A stretch of 64,000 bases of DNA from Burkholderia sp. D-99 (lineage in GTDB: Bacteria; Pseudomonadota; Gammaproteobacteria; Burkholderiales; Burkholderiaceae), in contig NZ_JAAOXM010000002.1 of NCBI RefSeq assembly GCF_011605345.1, positions 744,001 to 808,000 of the forward strand, given 5' to 3'. A model generated the notes under the pieces. It ran no database searches. It had not been told where the DNA came from and saw only the letters and a program-made list of their open reading frames with translations. Position numbers and translations under genes: made by a program. Every line of letters begins with the position of its first letter. The first letter of the stretch is position 1. Shown here piece by piece: positions 44,580 through 53,227 of this stretch.

Positions 44580-47051
44580 TCAAGGCGCGCCGGCCGCCTG
44601 CGGGAACGACGGCATCGCGGATGCGTCGGTGCCCCACGTCGCGGCGCTCGCGTCGGCCGTCATCGAATACGACAACTTTCCGCCCTTCGCGATGTGCTCG
44701 AACGGCAGCCATGCGGTCGAGTAAGGCGCGCCGTTCAGCCGCAGCGACTTCACGTAGAACGACGCGGTATCGCCCGAACCCGCCCCCGGCGCAACGATGT
44801 GCAGCAGGCGGTAGCTGCCGTCCATCTGCCCGACGCGCACGTCGATCTTCTCGAACTGCGGGCTCGATAGCGCGAGCCCGCTCACGCCCGGCACGACCGG
44901 GTACAGGCCGAGCGCGGCCCATACGTACCAGCCCGAAATCGCGCCGAGATCGTCGTTGCCCGGCAGCCCGGCCGCACCGGTGCCGAACTCGTTCGCGAGC
45001 GACGCGTGCAGCACGCGCTGCGTATGCGACGGCGCACCGGCCCACGCATAGACCCACGGCACGGCCATCGTCACTTCGTTACCGACGTAGAAGTACGGCT
45101 GCACGGTGCCGATGTTCAGGTGCGTGAAAAACGTGTCGAGCCGCTTGACGACCGACGCGGCGCCGCCGGCCTGCGCGACCACGCCGCCGAGATCGTGCGG
45201 CACGTACCACGTGTATTGCTCCGAGTTGCCTTCCATGAAGCCGGTGCCGTCGGTGACCCACGCGCCCGCCGATGTCTTCGGCTGGATCGCGCTCTTGTCG
45301 AACAGGTTCTGCCAGTTGCCGCTCGACTTCATCAACGTGCCGGCCGTCGCCGTATCGCCGAGCGCCGTCGCGAAGCGCGACACCGCGAAGTCGCGCACCG
45401 CATATTCGAGCGTGTTCGAGGCGGTCTGGTTGTCGCCCGAGCCCGACGACGGCACGTAGCCGAGCCGGTCGTAGTCCGCGCGGCTGCCCATCACCGGTGT
45501 GCCGGCGCACGCGGCACCCGGTGCCGTGCTGCGCTTCATGATCGACAGCGCGGCCTGCGTGTCGAAGTTCGTCGCGCCGAACGCATGCGCGTTCGCGACG
45601 ATGATCGAGCCCGCATCACCCGGCATCACGGCCGTCTCGGTATTGAAATACGCCCAGCGCGGGAACGCGCCGCACGCTTTCGCATCGAGCACGAGCGACT
45701 GCACGATGTCGCTGGTGCGCACCGGATCGAGCAGCGCCTGCAGCTGGATGAACGAGCGGTCGATGTCCCAGCCGGAGAAATTCGCGTACATCGTGCGGCC
45801 GTTCTCGACCTGACGCGTCGGCGCGGCCGATGCACCGTTCGACGCGTAGAAGTCCGGATACTGGCCGTTCACGTCGTTGAACACGTTCGGATGCAGCGAT
45901 GCGTGATACAGCGCGGTGTAGAACTTCGTCTTGTCGGCGTCGCTGCCGCCCTTCACCTGGATCGCGTTCAGGCGTGCGTTCCATGCATCGCTCGCCGCGC
46001 GGCGCACCTTGTCGAAATGCCAGCCCGCGCGGCCGTGCGCTTCGTCGCCCGGATTTTCCGCGTCGAGATTCGCCTTCGCATTCGCCTCGCTGACGAACGA
46101 GATGCCGAGCTTCATCATCACGGCCGGGTGCTGCTTGTCGACCGCGAACGTCACGGTGAGCGGGCTGTTCGCGGCCAGCGACGGCTTCACCGCGAACGGC
46201 TGGCTGAACTCCGCGTAGTAGTAGAGCGGCACCGCGTGCCCGGCCCAGCAGAAGCCGCTGCCCGCGATCGTGCCGGACAGCGCGCGATCGCCGACCTGCT
46301 TCACCGTATCCGCGGTCGTGCCCTGCGAGCGGTTGTTCTGCACCGTCGGATCGATCGCAATGGTCGCCTGCTGGCCCTGCGCGAGTGCCGGATACGTGAA
46401 GCGCGCGAAGCCGGTGCGCACCGTCGTCGTCAGCTCGGCCTTGATGCCGTTGCCGAGCGTGACGCCGTAATAGCCGGCCTGCGCGGTTTCGTTCGCGTGG
46501 CTGAAGCTGGCCGGCGTGCCGGCGTCGTCGGGCGCGAGCTGCGGCATCACGTTCAGGTAGCCGCCGTTCGCCCAGCAACCGGTGCCGCTCAGGTGCAGCA
46601 CGCTGAACGCGTTGATTGACGTGTCGCCGTACCAGTAGCCGCCGGAGAAGCCGGAGCCGTCGCCTTTGCGGCTGTCGTACTGGGCGGTGGGCGTCATCGG
46701 GCTCCACTGCATCATTCCGAACGGGACCGTCGGCCCCGGGAACGTGCCGCCGCCAAGACCCGAGCCGACCGGGTCGGCCGGCTGATCGGTCGCGTAGTCG
46801 GTGCCGATCAGCGGGTTGACGTACTGGACGACGCGAATGTCGGCGTTCTTCTTCGATGCTTCGTTGCCGTTGCTGTTGTCGCTTCCATTGCCGTTGTCGT
46901 TGCCGCCGTTGCCGTTATCGTTGCCTTGCGACTGCGCCGCGGCCGACAGATTCGAAGCGCCTGCCGACGGCGAATCGCCATCGCCGCCGCACGAAGCCAC
47001 GACAACGCACAGGGCCAGCAGCGCCGTTCCCAACCCCCAGTTCCTCGACAT
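44580..47051 (-). CDS. GH92 family alpha-mannosidase, lipoprotein (second copy)
   Basis: 823 residues. Signal with lipobox VVVASC, then a linker rich in GNDNGNGS (~40-65), then VNPLIGTDYATDQP, GGGTFPGPTVPFGMMQWSPMT. Catalytic region EGNSEQYTWYVPHDLGGVV and PGNDDLGAISGWYVWAALGLYPVVPG. GGAG lies 7 bases before the ATG. Same family as the downstream gene but clearly diverged, so the two may differ in linkage (1,2 versus 1,3, 1,4 or 1,6) or act in turn. First gene of the likely pair; promoter in 47052-47207. Confidence 0.9.
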   Translation of the reverse strand: MSRNWGLGTALLALCVVVASCGGDGDSPSAGASNLSAAAQSQGNDNGNGGNDNGNGSDNSNGNEASKKNADIRVVQYVNPLIGTDYATDQPADPVGSGLGGGTFPGPTVPFGMMQWSPMTPTAQYDSRKGDGSGFSGGYWYGDTSINAFSVLHLSGTGCWANGGYLNVMPQLAPDDAGTPASFSHANETAQAGYYGVTLGNGIKAELTTTVRTGFARFTYPALAQGQQATIAIDPTVQNNRSQGTTADTVKQVGDRALSGTIAGSGFCWAGHAVPLYYYAEFSQPFAVKPSLAANSPLTVTFAVDKQHPAVMMKLGISFVSEANAKANLDAENPGDEAHGRAGWHFDKVRRAASDAWNARLNAIQVKGGSDADKTKFYTALYHASLHPNVFNDVNGQYPDFYASNGASAAPTRQVENGRTMYANFSGWDIDRSFIQLQALLDPVRTSDIVQSLVLDAKACGAFPRWAYFNTETAVMPGDAGSIIVANAHAFGATNFDTQAALSIMKRSTAPGAACAGTPVMGSRADYDRLGYVPSSGSGDNQTASNTLEYAVRDFAVSRFATALGDTATAGTLMKSSGNWQNLFDKSAIQPKTSAGAWVTDGTGFMEGNSEQYTWYVPHDLGGVVAQAGGAASVVKRLDTFFTHLNIGTVQPYFYVGNEVTMAVPWVYAWAGAPSHTQRVLHASLANEFGTGAAGLPGNDDLGAISGWYVWAALGLYPVVPGVSGLALSSPQFEKIDVRVGQMDGSYRLLHIVAPGAGSGDTASFYVKSLRLNGAPYSTAWLPFEHIAKGGKLSYSMTADASAATWGTDASAMPSFPQAAGAP

Positions 47052-47379
47052 CGCCTGTCTCCGTTTCGTTCTTGAATCACGCTATTGATTCGAACTACTG
47101 AGCTTTAAATCAGGAATCTTTCCGTGACTTGTCGCGTACGCGGTCAATCGGTCGAAACTGCCTGACGCGTGTATTTATTTCCGTACTCGGGTGCCCGAAA
47201 AAGACGCGCCGGCATGTCGAAATGCCGGCACCCGGGAACGGACAATGCGCACAAGCGTGCCCAAATAAACGCGATTTCTCTACCCCGTGTTTTTACGAAT
47301 TTTTATTTTGTTTATCTAAACAAGAGGCGATCGATTCAGTTTTTTATACGCAATTCGACATTGCGAATGCGATTGGTGA
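47052..47379. other. Intergenic region between GH92 and cupin genes
   Basis: 328 bases, AT-rich in parts, no credible gene. It holds the promoter of the GH92 pair, the terminator at 47200-47230, and the palindrome TTGTTTATCTAAACAA at 47308-47323 (7-bp arms, 2-base centre), which lies behind the cupin gene and is of unknown use. Confidence 0.5.
47200..47230 (-). terminator. Probable terminator of the cupin gene
   Basis: GCCGGCAT (47208-47215) and ATGCCGGC (47222-47229), 6-base loop. On the minus strand it is followed by GCGTCTTTTTC. Outer bases GGGTGCC and GGCACCC could form a longer, competing stem. Located 150 bases behind the cupin stop. Confidence 0.5.
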
Positions 47380-47847
47380 TCACGGCTGTTTCGGCAGCTC
47401 GACATAATCCTCAAGCTCGCCGGCGATATAAAGCCGCTTGCCGCTACGCGGGTATTCGCAGACATCGTGTTCGAGCCGCTGCCCACCGACGAGCAGCTCC
47501 AGCGGCGCATCGCCGGTGTTCTGCACCGTATGCGCTTCGCCGCCGCGCGGAAAGCCGATGAAATCGCCGGGCCCGATTTCACTGACGCGTTCGCCGATCG
47601 TGACCGAGCCCGTGCCGGACAGCACGTAGACGAATTCTTCTTCGTACAGGTGACGGTGATACTCGGCCGATTCGTGACCGGGCATCAATGTGAGCAGGTG
47701 AATACCGAATTGCGTCAGGCCGGTCAGGTCGCTGAGCTGTCGCTTGAGTCGGACGGCATTGGGATTCAGCGAATGCACCGCGCGCATCGGTTCCATCTTC
47801 GCGATATCGGCGGCCTTCAGCAGTTCCCGGGGAAAGGGAGTCGACAT
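47380..47847 (-). CDS. Cupin-domain protein
   Basis: 155 residues. Single cupin fold: motif 1 HESAEYHRHLYEEEFVYVLSG (His, His, Glu metal ligands) and motif 2 GDFIGFPRGGEAHTVQNTGD (last His). Small cupins of this kind bind sugars or act as isomerases, dioxygenases or sensors; nothing here decides. C-terminal tail RSGKRLYIAGELEDYVELP is family-like. Single gene, ending at 47380 with a terminator further on. Confidence 0.8.
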   Translation of the reverse strand: MSTPFPRELLKAADIAKMEPMRAVHSLNPNAVRLKRQLSDLTGLTQFGIHLLTLMPGHESAEYHRHLYEEEFVYVLSGTGSVTIGERVSEIGPGDFIGFPRGGEAHTVQNTGDAPLELLVGGQRLEHDVCEYPRSGKRLYIAGELEDYVELPKQP

Positions 47848-47967
47848 TGGGGGTCTCGCAAGCGTGAATGCTTCGGTTGAACGCTGCGCCGGCGCGGCGC
47901 GCGCGCCGGCTATTGTCCGACATTTTCAAGCCGGCAGACGTGTCGCCCACACCGCTGTCGCACGCGG

Positions 47968-48174
47968 CTAGCGCGCGACGCATTCCGCACCGAACACCAC
48001 CGGCTCGTAATCGGGGAGCTGCGCCTGCACGCTCGCGCCGCGCAGCGCGGTACGCTCAACGCAGCTTGCCTCGATGTCGGCGACGAGCGGCGGCTGACGC
48101 CGGCCGCGCTGCACTTCATCGAATGCCTGAAGGTTGCGTCCGCCACCGTGACGGGCACGGACGCCGCATGACGC
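47968..48174 (-). pseudogene. Orphan C-terminal gene fragment
   Basis: An open frame of ~68 codons, in phase with and directly behind the decarboxylase stop (48175-48177), ending in TAG at 47968. It reads ...RNLQAFDEVQRGRRQ, VADIEASCVERTALRG, QLPDYEPVVFGAECVAR with strong G/C third-position bias, so it looks like real coding sequence. No ATG or good ribosome site precedes it. Probably the tail of a lost gene; family not recognised. Confidence 0.4.
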
Positions 48175-49527
48175 TCAGCGCACGTGCACGCCGCGCAGCG
48201 CCGTCAGCAACGCGACGAGCCGATCGATGTGCGCATCTTCCGTGCGCCACGACGACACGCTGATCCGGAACGCCGGCCGCCCCTGCCACACGGTCGCGCC
48301 GAACCACACGTCGCCCGATGCCTGCGCGGCTTCGAGGATCGCCGCGGTTTCGTCGTCGGTGCCGGCGCGCACGAGCACCTGGTTCAGCACGACGCGGTTC
48401 AGCACGTCGTAGCCGGCCGCACGCAGCCCGTCCGCGACCCGCGCCGCCTGCGCGCAATGCCGCTCGACCATCGTCGCCACGCCGGCGCGGCCGAGCGCAC
48501 GCAACGCAGCCCACACGGGAATGCCGCGCGCCCGCCGCGAGAATTCGAGGTTCAGGTTCTTCTGCGCATCCTGTGCGCCGCTCAGGTAGACGGCGTCGCT
48601 GTTCATCGCGGTGGCGAGCGCGGCCGCGTCGCGGCAGATCACCATCGCACCGTCGTACGGCGTGTTGAGCCACTTGTGGCCGTCGGTCGTCCAGCTGTCC
48701 GCGCCGTCGATGCCGTCCGTCAGCGCACGCTTCGACGATGCGCGCGCCCACAGGCCGAACGCGCCGTCCACGTGCACCCATGCGCCGGCCGCCTTCGCGG
48801 GCGGAATCAGCGCCGCGAACGGATCGAATTCGCCGGTGTTCACTTCGCCGGCCTGCACGCAGAGGATCGTCATGTCGTCGAGCGGCGGCAACCGGGCGGG
48901 GTCGATGCGGCCGTGCGCGTCGACCGGCGCGACGATGATGCGCTTCATCCCGAAACCGAGCACGCGGAGCGCCTTCTTCACCGTGATGTGCGCGAGCGCG
49001 GAGATCACGACCTTCACTTCGGGCGCGCCGATCAGCCCGTCCTCGTCGATATCCCAGCCCTTGCGCGCGAGCAGCGCGCGCCGCGCTGCCACCAGCGCGA
49101 CGAGCGTGCAGGCGGTCGCGCTCGTGCCGAACCCGACCGCGCTGCCTTCGGGCAACGCGAGCGCATCGACGACCCAGCGCGCAGCCTGGCGTTCGATCGT
49201 CGCCGCGACCGGCGAATTCGCGTACGACGACGCGCACTGGTCCCACGCGAGCATCAGGCGCTCGGCCGCCGCCGCCGCCGGGAGCGCCGCGCCGATCACG
49301 AAGCCGAAGTAGTTCGGGCCGTTCGACGCCACCGTCGCGGGCGTGCCGCGCTCGTCGAGCAGGCGCAGCACGTCGTCGGCCGGGCGGCCCGCGTCGGGCA
49401 GCGGCTCGTCGAATGCGGCGAGGCCGGCCAGCGCGGCCGAGTCGGGAAACACGCGTCGCTCGTTGGTTGCAGCCAGATACGCGTGTGCGCGCCGGTCGGC
49501 GTCGGCCAGCAGTGCAAGTTCGTCCAT
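48175..49527 (-). CDS. PLP-dependent group II decarboxylase (aromatic/glutamate decarboxylase-like)
   Basis: 450 residues. Fold-type I enzyme: GFGTSATACTLVALVAARRALL (phosphate loop), VHVDGAFGLWA (Asp and Ala stacking on PLP), and SWTTDGHKWLNTPYDGA with the Schiff-base Lys of DxHK. Related to tyrosine, DOPA and glutamate decarboxylases; the substrate is not readable. ATG at 49527 follows GAGG by about 8 bases and marks the family start (MDELALLADADRRAH). It lies 20 bases behind the ArsR gene, so it is probably under that regulator. Confidence 0.85.
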   Translation of the reverse strand: MDELALLADADRRAHAYLAATNERRVFPDSAALAGLAAFDEPLPDAGRPADDVLRLLDERGTPATVASNGPNYFGFVIGAALPAAAAAERLMLAWDQCASSYANSPVAATIERQAARWVVDALALPEGSAVGFGTSATACTLVALVAARRALLARKGWDIDEDGLIGAPEVKVVISALAHITVKKALRVLGFGMKRIIVAPVDAHGRIDPARLPPLDDMTILCVQAGEVNTGEFDPFAALIPPAKAAGAWVHVDGAFGLWARASSKRALTDGIDGADSWTTDGHKWLNTPYDGAMVICRDAAALATAMNSDAVYLSGAQDAQKNLNLEFSRRARGIPVWAALRALGRAGVATMVERHCAQAARVADGLRAAGYDVLNRVVLNQVLVRAGTDDETAAILEAAQASGDVWFGATVWQGRPAFRISVSSWRTEDAHIDRLVALLTALRGVHVR

Positions 49528-49547
49528 GTCGGTTGCCTCGGGGGGAA

Positions 49548-49847
49548 TCAGAGTTGCGAGAGATCTTGGCCGAGCTGCTGCAGTGCGCCGTCGATCCGCT
49601 TGTAGTACGTGAACTTGCCGACGCGGGTCGCCCGCACGAGCCCGGCATCCGCGAGGATGCGCATGTGGCGCGTGGTCGTGGCCGGCGCAATGCCGAGCTT
49701 CTCGGTGATGTACGTGCAGCACACGCCGAGCTCGTCGAAGTCGCCGTGCGGCTGCGGCGGGAAATGCTTGCGCGGCTGCTTGAGCCAGCGCATCACGGCC
49801 AGACGGCTTTCGTTGGCCAAAGCGCTGATGCGGGTAACGTCGTCCAT
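49548..49847 (-). CDS. ArsR-family regulator of the decarboxylase
   Basis: 99 residues, winged HTH: RISALANESRLAVMRWLKQ, LGVCCTYITEKLGIAPATTTRHMRILADAGLVRATRVGKFTYYKR. It has two adjacent Cys (GVCC) at the place where the paralogue at 52864-53166 has GVCV, and both carry FPPQ and GD before it, so they form one subfamily. It probably represses itself and the decarboxylase through the dyad at 49869-49894. Confidence 0.88.
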   Translation of the reverse strand: MDDVTRISALANESRLAVMRWLKQPRKHFPPQPHGDFDELGVCCTYITEKLGIAPATTTRHMRILADAGLVRATRVGKFTYYKRIDGALQQLGQDLSQL

Positions 49848-49868
49848 GGCGTGCGGTTTCGTTTGACG

Positions 49869-49894
49869 TTTCGAATATTAGCTAAATGACGAAA
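49869..49894. promoter_or_regulatory. Nested dyad operator upstream of the ArsR/decarboxylase genes
   Basis: TTTCG, 4 bases, TTAGCTAA, 4 bases, CGAAA: outer and inner inverted repeats share one centre. It ends 22 bases before the ArsR start on the minus strand, a normal place for an autorepressor site. Confidence 0.65.
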
Positions 49895-50021
49895 TGTGGG
49901 CAATCGGTTTGAAGGACGATTTCAGCGGGTGACGTGGCGCGCGGGGATGCCGCATCGACACACGATGCAATCGCAACGGGATCGCTGCTTCAGCGTTTCG
50001 CGACAGCCTGGGCCACCTGCA

Positions 50022-50909
50022 TTACGCCGCAGTCAGCGCCTGCGCCAGCCTGTCGATCAACGCACGCACGCGCCTCGGCTGCGCGGCACGGCCCGGGTAC
50101 ACGATCTGCAAGTCGACGTCGCCTGGCGAGAAGTCGCGCAGGATTTCGACGAGCGCGCCGGACGCCAGATCCTGCTCGACGTCGACCAGCGACTTCAGCG
50201 CGACGCCGTGCCCCGCGATGCACCACGCACGCACGAGCGCGCCGTCGTTGGCCACGCGGCGGCCGCGCACCGTCACGCGCTTCGGTTCGCCATCGATGCT
50301 GAACGGCCATTCGGCATACAGGTCCGGCCCGAAACGCATCACGATGCAGTCGTGAGAAGCGAGATCGTCCGGATGCGTTGGCGTGCCGTGCGCGGCGAGA
50401 TACGCGGGCGACGCGCACACCACGCGCCGCCCGCGGCCGAGCGAGCGGCTGCGCAGCGAACTGTCCGCGAGCGTGCCGCGGCGGATCGCGAAATCGAACG
50501 CCTGCCCGACGAGATCGACGTAACCGTCGCCGAGATGCAGATCGACCGTCACACCCGGGTGCTCGGCCAGGAACGCATCGACTACAGGCACGACGCGCTC
50601 GCGCCCGAGATCGGCCGGTGCGCTCAGCCGCACGGGCCCCGAGAGCGTCTGCACGCCCAGCCGCACACGGCTTTCGAGTTCGTCGGCTTCGGCCAGCAGG
50701 CGCCGCGCGCCGTCCACGACCGTGCGGCCCTCGTCGGTCAGGCTGATCGCGCGCGTCGTGCGCGCGAGCAACGCCGCGCCGTAGTGACGCTCGAGCGCGC
50801 TCAGCCGCTCGGACACCGTGGCCGGCGACATCCCGAACTCGCGGCCCGCCGCGGCGAGCCCGCCCTTCTCCACGATGCGCAGGAACAGCGCGAGATTGTC
50901 CAGCAGCAT
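50022..50909 (-). CDS. LysR-family transcriptional regulator
   Basis: 295 residues. HTH at ~1-60: MLLDNLALFLRIVEKGGLAAAGREFGMSPATVSERLSALE, then the substrate-binding domain (~90-290). Divergent from the aldo/keto reductase gene with 131 bases between, the usual LysR divergon. Inducer unknown. Related in layout to the LysR at 59780-60697. Confidence 0.9.
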   Translation of the reverse strand: MLLDNLALFLRIVEKGGLAAAGREFGMSPATVSERLSALERHYGAALLARTTRAISLTDEGRTVVDGARRLLAEADELESRVRLGVQTLSGPVRLSAPADLGRERVVPVVDAFLAEHPGVTVDLHLGDGYVDLVGQAFDFAIRRGTLADSSLRSRSLGRGRRVVCASPAYLAAHGTPTHPDDLASHDCIVMRFGPDLYAEWPFSIDGEPKRVTVRGRRVANDGALVRAWCIAGHGVALKSLVDVEQDLASGALVEILRDFSPGDVDLQIVYPGRAAQPRRVRALIDRLAQALTAA

Positions 50910-51040
50910 TGTTCGCTCCTTTCGAAGGATATTTTCGAAGCCTGCCCAATTATCCGAAATATCCGCAAGCGATACAGTGTGCCGACGCCTGGCTTCGCGG
51001 CCGCCCCCTCGGCACTTCGATCATCCAAAGGAAACCCGCC

Positions 51041-52078
51041 ATGGAATACCGCACCCTCGGCCGCTCCGGCCTCAAGGTTCCCGTCCTGAGCTTCGGCGCC
51101 GGCACGTTCGGCGGCACCGGCCCGCTGTTCAGCGCATGGGGCAACACGGGCGTCGACGAAGCGCGCCGCCTGATCGACATCTGCCTCGAAGCCGGGGTGA
51201 ACCTGTTCGACACGGCCGACGTGTATTCGGACGGCGAATCCGAGCGCGTACTCGGCGCCGCGATCAAGGGGCGTCGCGACCAGGTGCTGATCTCGACGAA
51301 GACGGGCCTGCCGACCGGCGACGGCCCGAACGACGCGGGCACGTCGCGCGCGCGGCTGGTCCGTGCCGTCGACCACGCGCTGCGCCGCCTCGACACCGAC
51401 TACATCGACCTGCTGCAACTGCACGCGTTCGACGCGGGCACGCCGGTCGAGGAAGTGATGTCGACGCTCGACGATCTCGTGCGCGCGGGCAAGCTGCGCT
51501 ACATCGGCGTGTCGAATTTCGCGGGGTGGCAGATCATGAAATCGCTGGCGGCGGCGGATCGGCACGGCTGGTCGCGTTACGTCGCGAACCAGGTCTACTA
51601 CTCGCTCGTCGGCCGCGACTACGAATGGGACCTGATGCCGCTCGGTGCCGACCAGGGCCTCGGCGCACTCGTGTGGAGCCCGCTCGGCTGGGGCCGGCTC
51701 ACCGGCAAGGTCCGGCGCAACGCGCCGCTGCCCGAAGGCAGCCGCCTGCATGAAACGGCCAGCTACGGGCCGCCGGTCGACGACGAACGCCTGTACGACG
51801 TGGTCGATGTGCTCGACGCGATCGCGGAGGAAACCGGCAAGACGGTGCCGCAGATCGCGCTGAACTGGCTGCTGCAACGGCCGACCGTGTCGTCGGTCAT
51901 CATCGGCGCACGCAACGAGGAACAGTTGCGCCAGAACCTCGGCGCGGCAGGCTGGGCGCTGACCGATGCGCAGGTCGCGAAGCTCGATGCGGCGAGCGCC
52001 GTGGAAGCGCCTTATCCGTACTTCCCGTATCGCCGGCAGGCGGGTTTCGCGCGGCTCAATCCGCCGATGCGCGGGTAA
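51041..52078 (+). CDS. Aldo/keto reductase
   Basis: 345 residues. Seen: MEYRTLGRSGLKVPVLSFG, NLFDTADVYSDGESERVLG (catalytic Asp and Tyr), LISTKTG (catalytic Lys), DYIDLLQLHAFD (catalytic His), IGVSNFAGWQ, and SVIIGARNEEQLRQNL (NADPH site). Reduces aldehydes or ketones in the cytosol. ATG at 51041 has AAAGGAAA upstream. Divergent LysR gene is its probable activator. Confidence 0.92.
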   Translation: MEYRTLGRSGLKVPVLSFGAGTFGGTGPLFSAWGNTGVDEARRLIDICLEAGVNLFDTADVYSDGESERVLGAAIKGRRDQVLISTKTGLPTGDGPNDAGTSRARLVRAVDHALRRLDTDYIDLLQLHAFDAGTPVEEVMSTLDDLVRAGKLRYIGVSNFAGWQIMKSLAAADRHGWSRYVANQVYYSLVGRDYEWDLMPLGADQGLGALVWSPLGWGRLTGKVRRNAPLPEGSRLHETASYGPPVDDERLYDVVDVLDAIAEETGKTVPQIALNWLLQRPTVSSVIIGARNEEQLRQNLGAAGWALTDAQVAKLDAASAVEAPYPYFPYRRQAGFARLNPPMRG

Positions 52079-52112
52079 GCGGCGGCAGCGGCGACGCGGC
52101 TGCGTGCCTGCG

Positions 52113-52757
52113 TCAGGCCGGCACGCCTGTGTGGCCGAGCCGCACGACCTTGTCGGCGGCGCCGATGACCGAGCGCCGGTGGGTGATCGCGATCACCGTG
52201 ACGTCGCGGGCGAGCAGCCGCACGTGTTCCATGATGTCGCGTTCCGTTGCTTCATCGAGCGCGGAACTCGCCTCGTCGAGAAACAGGACGGTCGGGTTGC
52301 CTTACAGCGCCCGCGCGATCGCGATGCGCTGGCGCTCGCCGCCGGACAGCTTCAGCCCGCGCTCGCCGACCGTCGTGCGGAAGCCGTCCGGCAGGGCGTC
52401 GATGAACGCCAGGATCGTGGCCTTCGCGGCGGCTTCCCGCAAGCGCCGCACATCGCGCGGCCGACCGAGCAGGATGTTGTCCTCCAGGCTTTCGTTCAGC
52501 AGCACGACGGCGACCGCGCCGTACCAGTCGGCGCGGTCGATGTCCGCGAGATCGACGCCGTCGACGAGAATCCGCCCGCCGGTCGGTTCGATCGACTTCA
52601 GCGCCAGCTTGAAGACCGTCGATTTTCCCGCACCCGTTTCACCGACGACGAACGTGATCGCACCGCGCTCGGCGACGAAATCGACATCGGTCACACCGCG
52701 ACCGTTGCCGTACGCATAGCCGACGCGGTCGAACACCACGCGCCCTTCGCGCGGCAT
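52113..52757 (-). pseudogene. Broken ABC exporter gene (ATPase domain with internal stop, membrane domain missing)
   Basis: The frame reads a full nucleotide-binding domain: VGETGAGKSTVFKL (Walker A), LSGGERQRIAIARAL (signature), then an in-frame TAA at 52302-52304, then GNPTVLFLDEASSALDE (Walker B) and AITHR (H-loop), ending in TGA at 52113. Family members of this type carry an N-terminal membrane domain of ~320 residues, which is absent; the left break lies at the ArsR gene start region. One nonsense codon plus truncation make it non-functional. Confidence 0.85.
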
Positions 52758-52833
52758 GGCGCCAGCAACGCGCGCCCTTTGAAGGCCGGTCAGCCCCGGG
52801 CTCTACCGAACGGCGGATGGCCCTCACATTGAC

Positions 52834-52853
52834 ATATCGGTAAATCTCGATAT
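52834..52853 (+). promoter_or_regulatory. ArsR operator inside a consensus promoter (copy 1)
   Basis: ATATCG, 8 bases, CGATAT, lying between TTGACA (52829-52834) and TATACT (52851-52856), spaced 16 bases. This is a near-perfect sigma70 promoter with the operator between its two boxes, so a bound repressor would block polymerase. The expected transcription start falls at or just before the ATG at 52864, so the message is probably leaderless. Confidence 0.75.
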
Positions 52854-52863
52854 ACTCCGCGCC

Positions 52864-53166
52864 ATGGAATTGCTCGACATATTCAAAGCCCTCTCGAACC
52901 GCACCCGCCTCGAGATCTTGCAAGGCTTGAAGGATCCCGTGAAAAACTTCCCTCCGCAGGACGAAGGGGACGTTCTCACGGTGGGCGTCTGTGTCAGCAG
53001 CATCCAGGAGGGCGTCGGACTGTCGCAGTCGACAGTGTCCGATTACCTTGCCACGCTGCAACGAGCCGGCCTGGTCGAAGTCAGGCGCATCGGTCAGTGG
53101 ACCTACTACAAGCGCAATGAAGCAGCCATCAGTGCGCTTGCCAAGGCCATTGGCAAAGAGCTGTAA
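52864..53166 (+). CDS. ArsR-family regulator controlling the adjacent oxidoreductase
   Basis: 100 residues, winged [58 protein letters not shown]. Single Cys in GVCVSSIQ could be the sensing residue, as in one-Cys or two-Cys redox regulators. No ribosome site in front of the ATG, in line with a leaderless transcript. The same dyad occurs before this gene and before the next, so it probably controls both. Third-position G/C bias is lower than in the neighbours, suggesting a later arrival. Confidence 0.88.
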   Translation: MELLDIFKALSNRTRLEILQGLKDPVKNFPPQDEGDVLTVGVCVSSIQEGVGLSQSTVSDYLATLQRAGLVEVRRIGQWTYYKRNEAAISALAKAIGKEL

Positions 53167-53180
53167 TTTTTTATCCCGAT

Positions 53181-53200
53181 ATATCGATAATTCCCGATAT
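53181..53200 (+). promoter_or_regulatory. ArsR operator (copy 2) in front of the oxidoreductase gene
   Basis: ATATCG, 8 bases, CGATAT, same arms and spacing as the site at 52834-52853 but a different spacer. It sits 27 bases before the oxidoreductase ATG and 15 behind the ArsR stop. Confidence 0.75.
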
Positions 53201-53227
53201 CCCTTTTTACCGAAACAAGGATTTCCG

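Noticed and set aside
52302..52304. Internal TAA in the ABC gene as a sequencing error or recoding site
   Set aside because: The gene also lacks its membrane half, so true decay is the simpler reading, though an error at this codon cannot be excluded.
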